Made by a program: the position numbers and the translations under genes. Source: Alienimonas chondri (GTDB lineage: Bacteria > Planctomycetota > Planctomycetia > Planctomycetales > Planctomycetaceae). Taken from it: a DNA stretch of 38,456 nucleotides. The stretch is taken from assembly GCF_013036045.1 (NCBI RefSeq), contig NZ_WTPX01000033.1, positions 1-38,456 of the forward strand. The letters are read 5' to 3'. The notes beneath the pieces were generated by a model. That model was not told the origin of the DNA, searched no databases, and saw only the letters and a list, made by a program, of their open reading frames with translations. Each line of letters starts with the position of its first letter. Position 1 is the first letter of the stretch. Below are positions 17,124 through 26,384 of the stretch, piece after piece.

Positions 17124-18371
17124 TCACTCCTCCCGCCGCAGCCAGCCCATGCGCCAGAAGAAGAACAGCAGGCCGAGGGCGATCACGGCCATCATGCCCA
17201 GCGCGAACGGGTAGCCGTAGGCCCACTCCAGCTCCGGCATATTATATTGATACTTCGTATCGAAGTTCATCCCCCACAGGCCGGCGATAAAGCTGAGGGG
17301 AATAAAGATCGAACCGACGATCGTCAATACCTTGGACACCTCCCCGCTGCGGGTGTTGACCTGCGCGTAATGAAAGTCGCGCAGGTCGCTGCACAGTTCG
17401 CGATAGGTCTCCGCGAGTTCTAACAGCTGCTGCGAATGATCGTGGGCGTCTCTCAAAAACACCTGCGTGGCGGGCGTAATGAGATCCCGATCCCGCAGCA
17501 GGCTGTTCGTCATCTCGCGATGCGGCCAGAGCAGCTTGCGCACCACCAATAGCTCCCCCCGCAACCGGTGGAGGCGACCGACGACGCCGCGGCCGATCCG
17601 TTCCGAGATCTCATGGTCGAGGCGCTCCAAGCGATCGCCGAGCGACTCCACGACCGGAAAGTATCCATCCAGGATCGCGTCGATCAGCGCATAGAACAGA
17701 TAGTCCGCCCCGCAATCACGGATGCGGCCGCGTTTCCGCTTGAGACGTTCGCGGACCGGGCCGAGGCAATCGCCCGGCTCCTCCTGAAACGTCAGCACCC
17801 AGCCGCGGCCGAGGAACAGGCTGATCTGTTCGGTCTTGAAGACGGGGCCGTCGACGTGGTCGCGGTCGGTATGCGGTTCGGGCGGGGACGGCTTGGCCAT
17901 ATCGGCGACCACGAACAGATGGTCGGGATACTCCTCCAGCTTGGCCCGCTGGTGGGTGTGGGTGACGTCTTCCAGTTCGAGCGGGTGCAGGCCGAAGATT
18001 TCGCCCACCGCATTCAGGACTTTCGCGGACCCCAGCCCGTCGACGTTCACCCAGGCCACGGGGTGCGCCTCCAAAAAGGCGGGGATCTCCGCGGGGGACT
18101 CGAACGTGGTTTCCGCCAGTTTGCTGCCCGTTCCGCCGGACTGGCCGTAGCCGATGCCGGTGAGCACCGGCTTGGGCGCCGTCGGGTCGGAGGCGACCGT
18201 GCCCGGCACCGTGTGCAATTCGCGGCGGGAGGCGCGTCCCCGGCGAAACGGGTTCGGCAGTTTGGCCTTCGGCATCGGCAATCGCGGCCGTCGCCACCGG
18301 AATCGACGGCGGGGGGGCGCGTCGCCGGGCGAGGGCACTGCGATCGACGGGCTGGGCGAAGGGTGGGACAT
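17124..18371 (-). CDS. corA: CorA-type Mg2+/Co2+ transporter
   Basis: A 415-residue inner-membrane divalent cation channel. The family signature GMN is at 367-369 (IAGLWGMNFD) at the end of the first membrane helix, and the second helix (about 388-408, FALGMMAVIALGLLFFFW) is followed by a basic tail. The large N-terminal cytoplasmic domain shows VNVDGLGSAKVLNAVGEIFG and HPLELEDV, typical CorA words. The start at 18371 gives a basic, Pro-rich leader of about 75 residues (RRRFRWRRPRLP), longer than in E. coli CorA; a later start is possible. Upstream codons in the same frame overlap the divergent sulfatase promoter and were not used. The starts of corA and the sulfatase gene are 91 bp apart. 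Confidence 0.92.
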   Translation of the reverse strand: MSHPSPSPSIAVPSPGDAPPRRRFRWRRPRLPMPKAKLPNPFRRGRASRRELHTVPGTVASDPTAPKPVLTGIGYGQSGGTGSKLAETTFESPAEIPAFLEAHPVAWVNVDGLGSAKVLNAVGEIFGLHPLELEDVTHTHQRAKLEEYPDHLFVVADMAKPSPPEPHTDRDHVDGPVFKTEQISLFLGRGWVLTFQEEPGDCLGPVRERLKRKRGRIRDCGADYLFYALIDAILDGYFPVVESLGDRLERLDHEISERIGRGVVGRLHRLRGELLVVRKLLWPHREMTNSLLRDRDLITPATQVFLRDAHDHSQQLLELAETYRELCSDLRDFHYAQVNTRSGEVSKVLTIVGSIFIPLSFIAGLWGMNFDTKYQYNMPELEWAYGYPFALGMMAVIALGLLFFFWRMGWLRREE

Positions 18372-18462
18372 GCGGGCATACTGACGCCCCGCCCGACGGT
18401 TGCCAGAGACGCGAACTTCGCACGGAACCCAATCGTCCTCCGAGAGCCAAACCGGAACGCCC

Positions 18463-19989
18463 ATGTCCCCCGCCCCGCTGCTCGCCGCCCCGCTGTTCGC
18501 TTTGTGCGGGGCAACGCTGCTCGCTCCGAACGCCGTTGCGGCGGACGCTCAAAATGAAGCCGCGGCGCCGGCTCCGCCGAACGTCGTGTTCATCATGTGC
18601 GACGACCTCGGTTGGGGAGACATCGGCTGCTTTGGGCAGGAGATCATCGAGACCCCGCGGCTGGACGCTCTTGCCGAGCAAGGCGCCAAATTCACGGCCC
18701 ACTACAGCGGATTCCCGGTCTGCGCTCCGGCCCGGTGCAGTTTGATGACCGGCATGCACGCCGGGCATTCGTATATCCGCGGCAACGGCTATCCGAAAAC
18801 TCGGGTGAAGGACGAAGACCGCGGCTTGTTCCCCGGTCAAAATCCGATTCCCGCGGACGCCGTCACGATTGCGGAACTGTTCCAGGATCGCGGGTACGCC
18901 ACCGCCGCCGCGGGCAAGTGGGGTCTGGGTTTCGAAGGCAGCACGGGCGATCCGACCAAGCAGGGGTTCGATCGGTTCTTCGGCTACGTCTGCCAGTGGC
19001 ACGCGCACAACCACTTTCCGAGGTTCCTCTGGGACATGACGCCGGATCTCGCGGAGCGCGTCCAATACCCCGGCAACGACCGCACGCTGCACGGCGAGAC
19101 GTACTCGCAAGACGAATTCTTCCGCGTCGCCGACGAGTTCGTCACGCAGCACAAAGACGAACCGTTCTTCCTGTACCTCCCGCTGGTGACGACGCACCTG
19201 TCGCTGCAAGTCCCCGAGGACGAGCCGAGCCTCGCCGGCTATCGCCAAACGATCAAGGAGGAACCCTACAAGCACACTTCCTACCTGGAGCACCCCACCC
19301 CGCGGGCCGCCTACGCGGCGATGGTCACGCGGATCGACCGGCAGGTCGGCGAACTGCTGGACCGGCTGGACGAACTGGGCCTGACGGAGAACACCCTGGT
19401 GATCTTCACCAGCGACAACGGCCCGACCTACGGCCGGCTCGGCGGCGCCGACAGTGACTACTTCAACTCGGCCGGCGGCTTCCGCGGGCGGAAAGGGAGC
19501 GTGTACGAAGGCGGAATCCGCGAGCCGTTGATCGTGCGGATGCCGGGCGTCATCCCGGCCGGCACGATCAGCGATCGGCCGACCTACTTCGCCGACTGGA
19601 TGCCCACGCTCGCCCATCTGACCGGCGGCGAACTGCCGGAGGAGGTCGCCTCCGAGATCGACGGCGTCTCCTTCGCGGCAAGCCTGCGGGGCAAGAAGCA
19701 GCCCGCCCCGGAATTCCTGTATTGGGAGTTCCCCGCTTACGGCGGACAGCAGGCCGTGCGGGTCGGCAATTGGAAGGCCGTTCGCACCGGCCTGTCGAAG
19801 GTGAAGCCGGGCGAGCCGATCAAGACGGAACTCTACAACCTCACCGAAGACCCGACCGAATCGAACGATTTGGCCGCCAAACGCCCCGAGAAGCTCGCCG
19901 AGCTCGTCGCCGTGATGGAGCGGGAGCACACGCCCAGCCAACTGTTCCCGATGCGGGCGCTCGACGCTTCCAAGCAGGCCGCTAACTGA
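18463..19989 (+). CDS. Secreted sulfatase (formylglycine-dependent)
   Basis: A 508-residue arylsulfatase-family hydrolase that cleaves sulfate esters, probably from polysaccharides, outside the cytoplasm. A signal peptide runs to about residue 28 (ending APNAVAADA). The first metal site is in IMCDDLGWGDIGCFG (Asp47-Asp48), and the active-site motif C87-A-P-A-R91 fits C-x-P-x-R, whose Cys is converted to formylglycine by a maturase. A later FTSDNGPTYG supplies the Asp-Asn metal ligands. The C-terminal part (YNLTEDPTESNDLA) is the typical end of the family. Planctomycetes are rich in sulfatases. The gene is divergent from corA, and its stop overlaps the stop of the convergent SDR gene by 8 bp. 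Confidence 0.95.
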   Translation: MSPAPLLAAPLFALCGATLLAPNAVAADAQNEAAAPAPPNVVFIMCDDLGWGDIGCFGQEIIETPRLDALAEQGAKFTAHYSGFPVCAPARCSLMTGMHAGHSYIRGNGYPKTRVKDEDRGLFPGQNPIPADAVTIAELFQDRGYATAAAGKWGLGFEGSTGDPTKQGFDRFFGYVCQWHAHNHFPRFLWDMTPDLAERVQYPGNDRTLHGETYSQDEFFRVADEFVTQHKDEPFFLYLPLVTTHLSLQVPEDEPSLAGYRQTIKEEPYKHTSYLEHPTPRAAYAAMVTRIDRQVGELLDRLDELGLTENTLVIFTSDNGPTYGRLGGADSDYFNSAGGFRGRKGSVYEGGIREPLIVRMPGVIPAGTISDRPTYFADWMPTLAHLTGGELPEEVASEIDGVSFAASLRGKKQPAPEFLYWEFPAYGGQQAVRVGNWKAVRTGLSKVKPGEPIKTELYNLTEDPTESNDLAAKRPEKLAELVAVMEREHTPSQLFPMRALDASKQAAN

Positions 19990-20854
19990 GCGCGTCCGCC
20001 AGTCCCTCCGCCGCCGTCGGGTAGCGGGGAGACCAGTGGAGATCGTTTTTGACCCGATCGTTGCGGCATCGCTTACCGAGGCCGTCGACCCGTCCGCCGG
20101 ACCCGGTGAACGTCGGCGGCGGACCGCCGAAGCGCTCCGCCAGCAGCGAGTAATACTCCCGTCGGGTCAGCGGCCGATCGTCGCTGACGAGATAGCGAGC
20201 GGAGGGCGAGGGGCTCTCCGCGGCGAGGCTCACCGCGCCCGCCAGGTCGGCGACGTGCACGAGGTTCAGCCACGCCTCGGCCTGTCCGCGCACGGGTTCG
20301 CCGCTCCGCACCTGCTCCGCGGACCGTATCACCCGCCCGGGGCCGTAGATGCCGCTGGGCCGCAGGATCACCGCGGCCGCGGAGGGTCTGTTCTCGAAGT
20401 GAGCGAGGATCGCCCGTTCCGCGGCGAGGTTCGCCCGGCCGCCGTCGCTGTCCGGTTCGGTCGGGCTGTTCTCGTCCACCCACCCGCCGTCGCTCTGGCC
20501 GTAGACGCCCGTCGTGGAGATGTAGACGTACCGCCCCGCCCCGCCGGCGGGGCTGTTCAGGACGTTCTCGGCGCCTTGTGCAGCGACCTCCTCGCGGGTC
20601 TCGTCGGCGGTGCGATCGTATCCGACCGCGTGCAGCACGACGTCCGGCGTCGGCAGCGCCGCGAGCGACGCCGGATCGGTCACGTCGCCGATCACGGCCT
20701 CCCAACCGCGGGTCGCGAACTCCGCGGCGGTCGCCGGAGATCGCGTCAGACAGACGACCCGATGTCCCTGCTCCGCCCAAACCGCGGCGACGCGACGGCC
20801 GAGATAACCGCACCCGATGACGAGTCGCGTTTGATTCGACGGCGGAGCGGTCAT
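19982..20854 (-). CDS. Atypical NAD-dependent epimerase/dehydratase (YeeZ-like SDR)
   Basis: A 290-residue Rossmann-fold protein. The nucleotide-binding motif is near the start (VIGCGYLGRRVA, 12-23), followed by VLHAVGYDR, the strand YVYISTTGVYGQSDG and ILRPSGIYGPGR, as in extended SDRs and E. coli YeeZ. The usual YxxxK catalytic pair appears lost: the expected place reads GGRANLAAERA, so it may bind NAD(P) without classical SDR catalysis. The ATG at 20854 overlaps the stop of the upstream gene (ATGA), indicating translational coupling. The 3' end overlaps the sulfatase gene's end by 8 bp. Substrate unknown. Confidence 0.88.
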   Translation of the reverse strand: MTAPPSNQTRLVIGCGYLGRRVAAVWAEQGHRVVCLTRSPATAAEFATRGWEAVIGDVTDPASLAALPTPDVVLHAVGYDRTADETREEVAAQGAENVLNSPAGGAGRYVYISTTGVYGQSDGGWVDENSPTEPDSDGGRANLAAERAILAHFENRPSAAAVILRPSGIYGPGRVIRSAEQVRSGEPVRGQAEAWLNLVHVADLAGAVSLAAESPSPSARYLVSDDRPLTRREYYSLLAERFGGPPPTFTGSGGRVDGLGKRCRNDRVKNDLHWSPRYPTAAEGLADALS

Positions 20855-21360
20855 CGTTTGCCTTTGAAGCGGGGGGCGAGGGGAGTATCGGCCGGCAGCG
20901 CGGTCGCGAAGAACGCGGCGAGATCGGCCCGGGGGTCGTCGTCGGTGATCCGCAGCGGTTCGGCGCTCCCGTCCGCCAGCGCCGCGGCGACCGTCCGCAG
21001 CCGATCGCGAATCGCTTGCAGAGCCGCCGCAAGTTCCTCGGTCGGGAGATCCCGCCGCACCAAAGTCGTGCGGTCCGCGGAGCACTCGCGGATCAACTCG
21101 GCGAGCGTGTCGCCCTGAGAACGATACAGCCGCGGAACGCCGTTCGCGCCGACGGCGAACGATCGCGTCAGGCGGCCGGACGGATCGAAATGATCGGCCG
21201 CGGCCCCGCCGCAATACATGCTGACGCGACCGTCGCGGTGGACGCCGGCGACGACGGGGTTCATCGCGCCCGGCAGACCCGGCACGACGAACTCGACCCG
21301 ACGCCTCAGGGCGACGGCCTCGGCAAAGAGGTCTTCACGGTCGGATTCGGTGCGTGCCAC
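20851..21360 (-). CDS. Hypothetical protein coupled to the SDR gene
   Basis: A 169-residue soluble protein without a recognised domain. It begins MARTESDREDLFAEAVALRR, has a strand-rich middle (VEFVVPGLPGAMNPVVAGV, RVSMYCGGAAADHFDPSG), then VPRLYRSQGDTLAELIRE and a long helix (ELAAALQAIRDRLRTVAAAL). The word LYRSQGDTLAEL and the general layout look conserved and not random. Its TGA overlaps the next gene's ATG by 4 bp, so the two products are probably made together and may cooperate. It is divergent from the M24-like gene with 131 bp between the starts. Confidence 0.75.
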   Translation of the reverse strand: MARTESDREDLFAEAVALRRRVEFVVPGLPGAMNPVVAGVHRDGRVSMYCGGAAADHFDPSGRLTRSFAVGANGVPRLYRSQGDTLAELIRECSADRTTLVRRDLPTEELAAALQAIRDRLRTVAAALADGSAEPLRITDDDPRADLAAFFATALPADTPLAPRFKGKR

Positions 21361-21491
21361 TCAGGGGCCGGACGGCAGGGGGAACGAACGTCGGTCGAGG
21401 GACCGGCGAGGGCGGCCCGCGGAGGATTGTGCGGGGTCCGAAAGGTTACTCTGAACAGCCCGCTCCCCCACGTTCGCCCCACGCCCCATCG

Positions 21492-22667
21492 ATGTCGCAC
21501 TCGGCGAACAGCGCGGAGTTGAACATCTTCGATGCCGACCGCGCGGCGCGTGCCCAAGCCCGACAGGAGGCGATCGCGAAGCTGATCGACGAGCGCGGAC
21601 TCGATGCGGTTCTGCTGACGAACCCGGCGAATCTCGCTTGGATCACCTGCGGCGCCGACCTCTCCGGCGGCGGGCACGAATCCGGCGAACCGGCGGCGGC
21701 GGTGTTTCTGACGCGGCAGTCGCGGGTGGTGGTCTGTTCCGACGCCGACAGCCCGCACCTGTTCGACCGCGAACTGCCGGGACTCGGCTTCCAACTCAAA
21801 CAACGCCCCTGGCGCCAACCGCGGACGGAACTGCTGTCCGACCTCTGCCGCGGCCGGGTCGTGGGGACTGATCGCCCGCGAGGATTCGAGGAGGAGCCCG
21901 ACGCCCCGACCGATCTCCGCGCGGCGCTGGCGACGCTCCGTAGCGAACCGAACGACGAACGAATCGCAGCCCTTCGCGATCTGGGCGCCGACGTCGCTCA
22001 CGCCGTCGAAGCGACCTGCCGCGGAGCGGCGGCGGGGCGGACGGAGAGCGATTTCGTCGGCGAGGTCGCCCATCGCCTGCTCCGTCGCGGCGTGACGCCG
22101 GTTCAATTGCGGGCGTCGGGCGACGGCCGGGCGGACGATCAGCCGCACTACGCGTTCGATCGTCGTCCCGCGCTCCAGCGCCTCACGCTGTGGGCGGTGG
22201 GACGCCGGGCGGGCCTGCACGTCCACTGCGGACGAACCGTCGCCTTCCCCACGCTGCCCTCCGGCGATCGCAAGGCGCTGCTCGGCGCCCATGCGCGCAT
22301 CGCCCAGATTCAGGCGGTCGGTCTCTGCCATGCTCGCCCCGGGGCGGCCTGGCCGGACCTGTGGGCGACGATCGCTCGAATCTACGAGAAGACCGGCCCC
22401 GCCGCGGACTGGGAAGCCGCCCCGGTCGTGCTGCGGACCGGCTTCGCCCGCATTGAAAGAGTCCTCGGCCCGGACGCCGACGAGGCGCTCCGTGCCGGCG
22501 ATCCGTTGGTCTGGCAACCGCGGAGCGGCCCCGCCGCGCTCTGCGACACGGCCGTCGTGTCAGCGGACGGTCCCGCCCACGTCGTCACGGGGATGGAGGA
22601 CTGGCCGCGGGTGAAGGTGCGGGTCGGCGAAGAGACTTTCCGCCGCCCCGGCGTGCTGGAGGCGTGA
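21492..22667 (+). CDS. M24-like (Xaa-Pro aminopeptidase fold) protein lacking metal ligands
   Basis: A 391-residue protein with the two-domain layout of prolidase/Xaa-Pro aminopeptidases: a creatinase-like N-terminal part (RGLDAVLLTNPANLAWITCG at about 36-54) and a pita-bread-like C-terminal part (from about 155). The five metal ligands of M24 peptidases are apparently replaced. The expected D-x-G reads WAVG (A235), and the expected G-Y-x-x-D-x-T-R-T reads GLHVHCGRT (His245 for Asp). The Glu of the EPG motif is Gln342 (VWQPRSG), the last Glu falls at Cys351, and no GHGIG-type His motif is seen. It is therefore probably a non-peptidase homologue. The start at 21492 fits the N-terminal domain boundary. 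Its stop is 6 bp from the convergent cpaE-like stop. Confidence 0.85.
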   Translation: MSHSANSAELNIFDADRAARAQARQEAIAKLIDERGLDAVLLTNPANLAWITCGADLSGGGHESGEPAAAVFLTRQSRVVVCSDADSPHLFDRELPGLGFQLKQRPWRQPRTELLSDLCRGRVVGTDRPRGFEEEPDAPTDLRAALATLRSEPNDERIAALRDLGADVAHAVEATCRGAAAGRTESDFVGEVAHRLLRRGVTPVQLRASGDGRADDQPHYAFDRRPALQRLTLWAVGRRAGLHVHCGRTVAFPTLPSGDRKALLGAHARIAQIQAVGLCHARPGAAWPDLWATIARIYEKTGPAADWEAAPVVLRTGFARIERVLGPDADEALRAGDPLVWQPRSGPAALCDTAVVSADGPAHVVTGMEDWPRVKVRVGEETFRRPGVLEA

Positions 22668-22673
22668 ATCGCC

Positions 22674-23885
22674 TCAGGCGTGGACCTTCGAGAGGAACCG
22701 GAACAGACTTTTGGAGCCGCCGCCGGACGAGGAGGCGGGTTGTGCGTCGATGCCGTCCAGCTTTGCGGAGAGGCCGCGGACGCTCTCCGTCAACCGGCTG
22801 GTCGGGGCGTGCGAGATCAACGGGACGCCGTTGTTGCGGCTCTCGATCATCGTGCCGTAGTCGTTCGGCAGCTTCCAATAAACCTCCCGACCGATCGTCT
22901 CCATCGCTTTGGAGACGCTGATCTGCCGGTCCGTCAGGCCCATTCGGTTCAAGACGATCTTCACCTTCGGGGCGTTCTGCTCCTGAAGATCAAGATACTG
23001 TAGCACCCGCACGACGTTCCGCAGCGCCGGCAGGTCGAGTTGGCAGACCAGCAGAATATCGTCCGCGGCGTCCAACACCGTCTGATCCAGCGCCCCGTAG
23101 CTTTTGCCGATATCGATTACGAGGTGACTGAACGTCGCCCGCAACAATGCAATGACGCGCTTTAAATCTTCAGCGCCCATCGTGACCATCTCTTCCATTT
23201 GCACCGGGCGGGGCAGCAGGAAGGCGCCGCAATCGTGGCGGGTCAGGCTGCGTTTGAGCAGCGAATAATCCAATCGCGAGAGATTCTCCGCGACGTCCTG
23301 AATCGTATAGTCGGGAATAATATCGAGCCAGACGTCGGCGTCGCCCAAGGCCAGATCAAGGTCGATGACGGTGACGCTGTTCGCGGCGTTCTCCGCGAGG
23401 GCGCAGCCCAGGTTGACCGCGAGACTGGTGCAGCCGACGCCGCCGCCGACGCCCGCGACGGCGATCACGCGATTGCTGCGAACGGGTTTGCCGTCCTCGC
23501 CGCTGTGTCCGCCGGATTGACGGATGCGATCCAACGCCGCGACGAAGTCATCGATCTTCAACGGGTGCGAGAGGAACTCCTTCGCTCCGGCCCGCATCGC
23601 CTGCAAAATCAGGCTGCCCTCCTGCGACGCCGACACCGTCAACACGGTGCAATCCGGCACCTCGTGGGTGATGCGATGCACCAGGTTCAAGGCCTTCTGC
23701 GGATCGCCGTCGAGGGCGACCAGCGCCAGGTCGGGGCGGCTCTGGGCGACGGTCTCCGTGAAGCCTTCGTAGCGGCCGGTCTCCGCCTCCAACCAGACCA
23801 TATCCAGGCCCAGCAGCAGGTTCTTCACGTCCCGGCGGGTCCGATCGTCCGGGTCGACCAGCGCTAAGCGGGTGACGTCGTTCAT
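22674..23885 (-). CDS. cpaE: CpaE/TadZ-like pilus assembly ATPase
   Basis: A 403-residue protein with a receiver-like N-terminal domain (about 5-125: LALVDPDD, ALVALDGD, TVSASQEGSLILQAMRAGAKEFL) followed by a MinD/ParA-type ATPase domain (from about 138). The P-loop region reads GVGGGVGCTS (145-154): both the deviant signature Lys and the P-loop Lys are missing (Gly147 and Cys152). DLDLALGDADVWLDI then matches the CpaE/TadZ family. These proteins localise the Tad/Flp pilus machinery to a cell site. The start at 23885 is chosen because the receiver domain begins there. It follows the secretin gene by 104 bp on the same strand. No tadA, tadB or prepilin peptidase gene is nearby. Confidence 0.92.
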   Translation of the reverse strand: MNDVTRLALVDPDDRTRRDVKNLLLGLDMVWLEAETGRYEGFTETVAQSRPDLALVALDGDPQKALNLVHRITHEVPDCTVLTVSASQEGSLILQAMRAGAKEFLSHPLKIDDFVAALDRIRQSGGHSGEDGKPVRSNRVIAVAGVGGGVGCTSLAVNLGCALAENAANSVTVIDLDLALGDADVWLDIIPDYTIQDVAENLSRLDYSLLKRSLTRHDCGAFLLPRPVQMEEMVTMGAEDLKRVIALLRATFSHLVIDIGKSYGALDQTVLDAADDILLVCQLDLPALRNVVRVLQYLDLQEQNAPKVKIVLNRMGLTDRQISVSKAMETIGREVYWKLPNDYGTMIESRNNGVPLISHAPTSRLTESVRGLSAKLDGIDAQPASSSGGGSKSLFRFLSKVHA

Positions 23886-23989
23886 CGAAAATACAGGGCG
23901 TAAAGGAGGGTGGCGGGGCGAGCCCGGGAAGCGCCGACGCAAGCGTGCGTCCTGACGGAGCCGCGTGCGGGCCGAAAATGCAGACCGGG

Positions 23990-26224
23990 TCAGCGACGGA
24001 CCGGCGTCGGAGCCGTCACGCGACCGGCGCCGAACGAGCCGAGTCCGAACCGGTTGAATCCGGTCGCGGTCGCTTCGTTCGTCTCATACCCGGCCGGGGC
24101 GACGTTCGAGGCCCCGGCCTGCGTTCCGGGCGTGGTTTGGTAGCTCGCCGGAGCCATCGCCGAACGCAGGGAATTCCACCCCAGCGCCGGGGCGAAGCGG
24201 CTCGCCTCGCGGTCCGTGCCGGAGTCTTTCTCCACCGGGATCGGCGCGGGGGCCGGCTCGCTCGGCAGGGCCGGCGACGGCGTCGTCGAGCCGGGGTAGG
24301 ACAGCGAGGGCGAGGACCGGGACGGCGACGACGGGTACGACTCGCCCGGGCTCGGCTGCCCCGGGTACGGCTGCCCCGGGATCGACTGGGGGAGGCTGAG
24401 GTTCGGACTCGACAGCGGGACGCCGCTCGGATTGAACGGGACGCCGGACGGATACGGGGACGACGTCGGCGGAACGTCGGAGTACGCCGGGGGGAAGCCT
24501 TGCGAGTCCATGCCGCCGGCGGGGATGCCGGGGCCGACGAACCCTCCGGGGGCGGCGGCGCAGCCCGTGTCGCACGGGCCGACGACGTTGGGAGGACACC
24601 CGGGGCCGCTGTTCGGGCCGCACGGATCGGCTCCGGGAACTTCCATCAGCCCGAGGCCGAACAGTTCGCGGGAGGTCGGCGCGGCGGAGAAGCGACCGGG
24701 TCCGCCGCAGGGCACGTCGTCCGGGTTCAATCCGGCGACCGGGTGCGGGGTCACGAGAATGACGAGTTCGGTCTCCGCTTCCTCGAATTTGACCCGTCGG
24801 AACGCCGCTCCCACCCACGGCAACTCGCCGAGGATCGGGGTCTTCTGGGTGGCGGCCTGCTGGGTGTTTTGAATCAGCCCGGCGATCATCAGCGTCTTGC
24901 CGAACTCCAGTTCGACCTGCGTGTTCGTCTGCCGCTGCGTCAGCCCCGGGACCGTCGTACCGGAGATCGTGGTTCCGCGGGAGAAGTCGAGGTCGGAGAC
25001 CGACGCGGCCAATTCCAAGCGAACCCGCCCGCCGCCGAGCATGATCGGCACGGCGGCCAATTCGACGCCGTAGGGGCGGTATTCGATGCCCACGCTGCCC
25101 AAGCCCTGAGGAATGGGAATCGGGAACTCGCCGCCCGCCTGGAAGTAGCTGGGGCGCCCGTTGCTGCAGACCTGCACCGGCTCGGAGAGCACCTTCAACA
25201 GACGTTCCTCACGCAGCGCCCGCAGAAACGCCTGGAAGACGCCGCTCGCTCCGACCACGCCGGCGGCGATGGTCGGGTTGGCGATGGCCGCCGCGGGGAA
25301 CTGCAAACTCGGCGAACCGCCCAGGGGGATCCCGGTCGTGCCGGACCCGACGCCGCCGATGCCCGCCAGCGGCACGACGTCGCCCACGGTGCTGCTGAAG
25401 AATCCGCTCTCGCCGAACCAGCTGAGGTTCAGGCCCATCTCCTGAGCCTTGCTCCGCTGAACCTCCATGAAGACGACGTTCAACTGCACCTGCTGCGGGG
25501 CGGCGACGCGCATCTGGTTCAGAATATTCTCCGCCGGGAAGTACTGGCCGGCGACCGCCACGATTTGGGAGACCTGCTCCGGCCGGGTGATCCAGCCTCG
25601 CAGCACCACGCTGGTATCGGTGAGGCCGTAGACCTCCACCGCGGTCCCGGGGAACAACCGATTGATCGCCGCCTGCAGGGCGCGGGCGTCGGCCGTGACG
25701 AGCACCTCGATTGAGAACGTCTGCGGATTGCCCTCCGCATCCACGGCCAGCAGATCGACCTGCGTCACGCCGGGACTGGCGGCGTAGAGCCGCAACGACG
25801 TGTTGTCGTCCGCAGTGACGGTGACGACGTTCTCGTCGAACCCGCCGGCGTCCGTCCACTTCATACCCGGGGGCAACAACACCCGCTTGGCGTAGGTTTT
25901 GACGATCTCCGTTCGCGTCGTCGGCTCGGAAAGCTGGACGACGGATTCCGGCGCCGCGGCTTCGGCGTCGGGCGCCGCGGCCGCCGGCGTTTCGATCGCC
26001 GACATCGCCTCGTTCGGCGTCGCGGAACTCCGAGGCGCGTTCGCCGCCCCCGCCCCGTCCTGCGCCCAGCCGAGCGCCGGCACGGCGCACAACGCCCCGG
26101 CGCCCAGCGCCCTTCGAAGCAATACCGATCGCGTGCGGCGTCGCGTTGGCCCCGGATCGGTCTGATCGAGACCAGGCGCCGCTTGCCCCGAGATCAGCGG
26201 GCGGGGGTTGCGAGCGTCGATCAT
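23990..26224 (-). CDS. cpaC: Secretin (CpaC/RcpA-like) with long Pro/Ser/Gly tail
   Basis: A 744-residue outer-membrane channel protein of the Tad/Flp pilus type. After a signal-like hydrophobic stretch (about 34-54) there is a pilus-secretin N-terminal domain (about 100-175), a BON-like region (about 178-240, with GWITRPEQVSQI) and the secretin domain (about 245-496), ending with the family's TPILGELPWVG (462-472) and ELVILVTPHPV (486-496). The last 250 residues are an unusual tail: a Cys/Gly/Pro part (DPCGPNSGPGCPP, GPCDTGC) and Pro/Ser/Gly/Tyr repeats. A GGAG about 8-11 nt before the ATG may serve as ribosome binding site. It pairs with the cpaE-like gene downstream. Confidence 0.93.
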   Translation of the reverse strand: MIDARNPRPLISGQAAPGLDQTDPGPTRRRTRSVLLRRALGAGALCAVPALGWAQDGAGAANAPRSSATPNEAMSAIETPAAAAPDAEAAAPESVVQLSEPTTRTEIVKTYAKRVLLPPGMKWTDAGGFDENVVTVTADDNTSLRLYAASPGVTQVDLLAVDAEGNPQTFSIEVLVTADARALQAAINRLFPGTAVEVYGLTDTSVVLRGWITRPEQVSQIVAVAGQYFPAENILNQMRVAAPQQVQLNVVFMEVQRSKAQEMGLNLSWFGESGFFSSTVGDVVPLAGIGGVGSGTTGIPLGGSPSLQFPAAAIANPTIAAGVVGASGVFQAFLRALREERLLKVLSEPVQVCSNGRPSYFQAGGEFPIPIPQGLGSVGIEYRPYGVELAAVPIMLGGGRVRLELAASVSDLDFSRGTTISGTTVPGLTQRQTNTQVELEFGKTLMIAGLIQNTQQAATQKTPILGELPWVGAAFRRVKFEEAETELVILVTPHPVAGLNPDDVPCGGPGRFSAAPTSRELFGLGLMEVPGADPCGPNSGPGCPPNVVGPCDTGCAAAPGGFVGPGIPAGGMDSQGFPPAYSDVPPTSSPYPSGVPFNPSGVPLSSPNLSLPQSIPGQPYPGQPSPGESYPSSPSRSSPSLSYPGSTTPSPALPSEPAPAPIPVEKDSGTDREASRFAPALGWNSLRSAMAPASYQTTPGTQAGASNVAPAGYETNEATATGFNRFGLGSFGAGRVTAPTPVRR

Positions 26225-26384
26225 CGGGCGGCTCCAGGAGAGTGGCGGCCCCCGAGCGAATCCGCCCGGCAGGCGGAGTTCGATCGTGCGGGCAGGGGCG
26301 GTCGTAACGCCACATCGGCCGTCCGGCGGCTCCCGCTACACCCGACATCCCGGAGAACCGCCATGGTCGGCAGAAGCGGACCGT

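Noticed and set aside
22674-26224. A complete type II secretion or Tad locus
   Set aside because: Only the secretin and the CpaE-like gene are here; the flanking genes are an M24-like protein and an aminotransferase.
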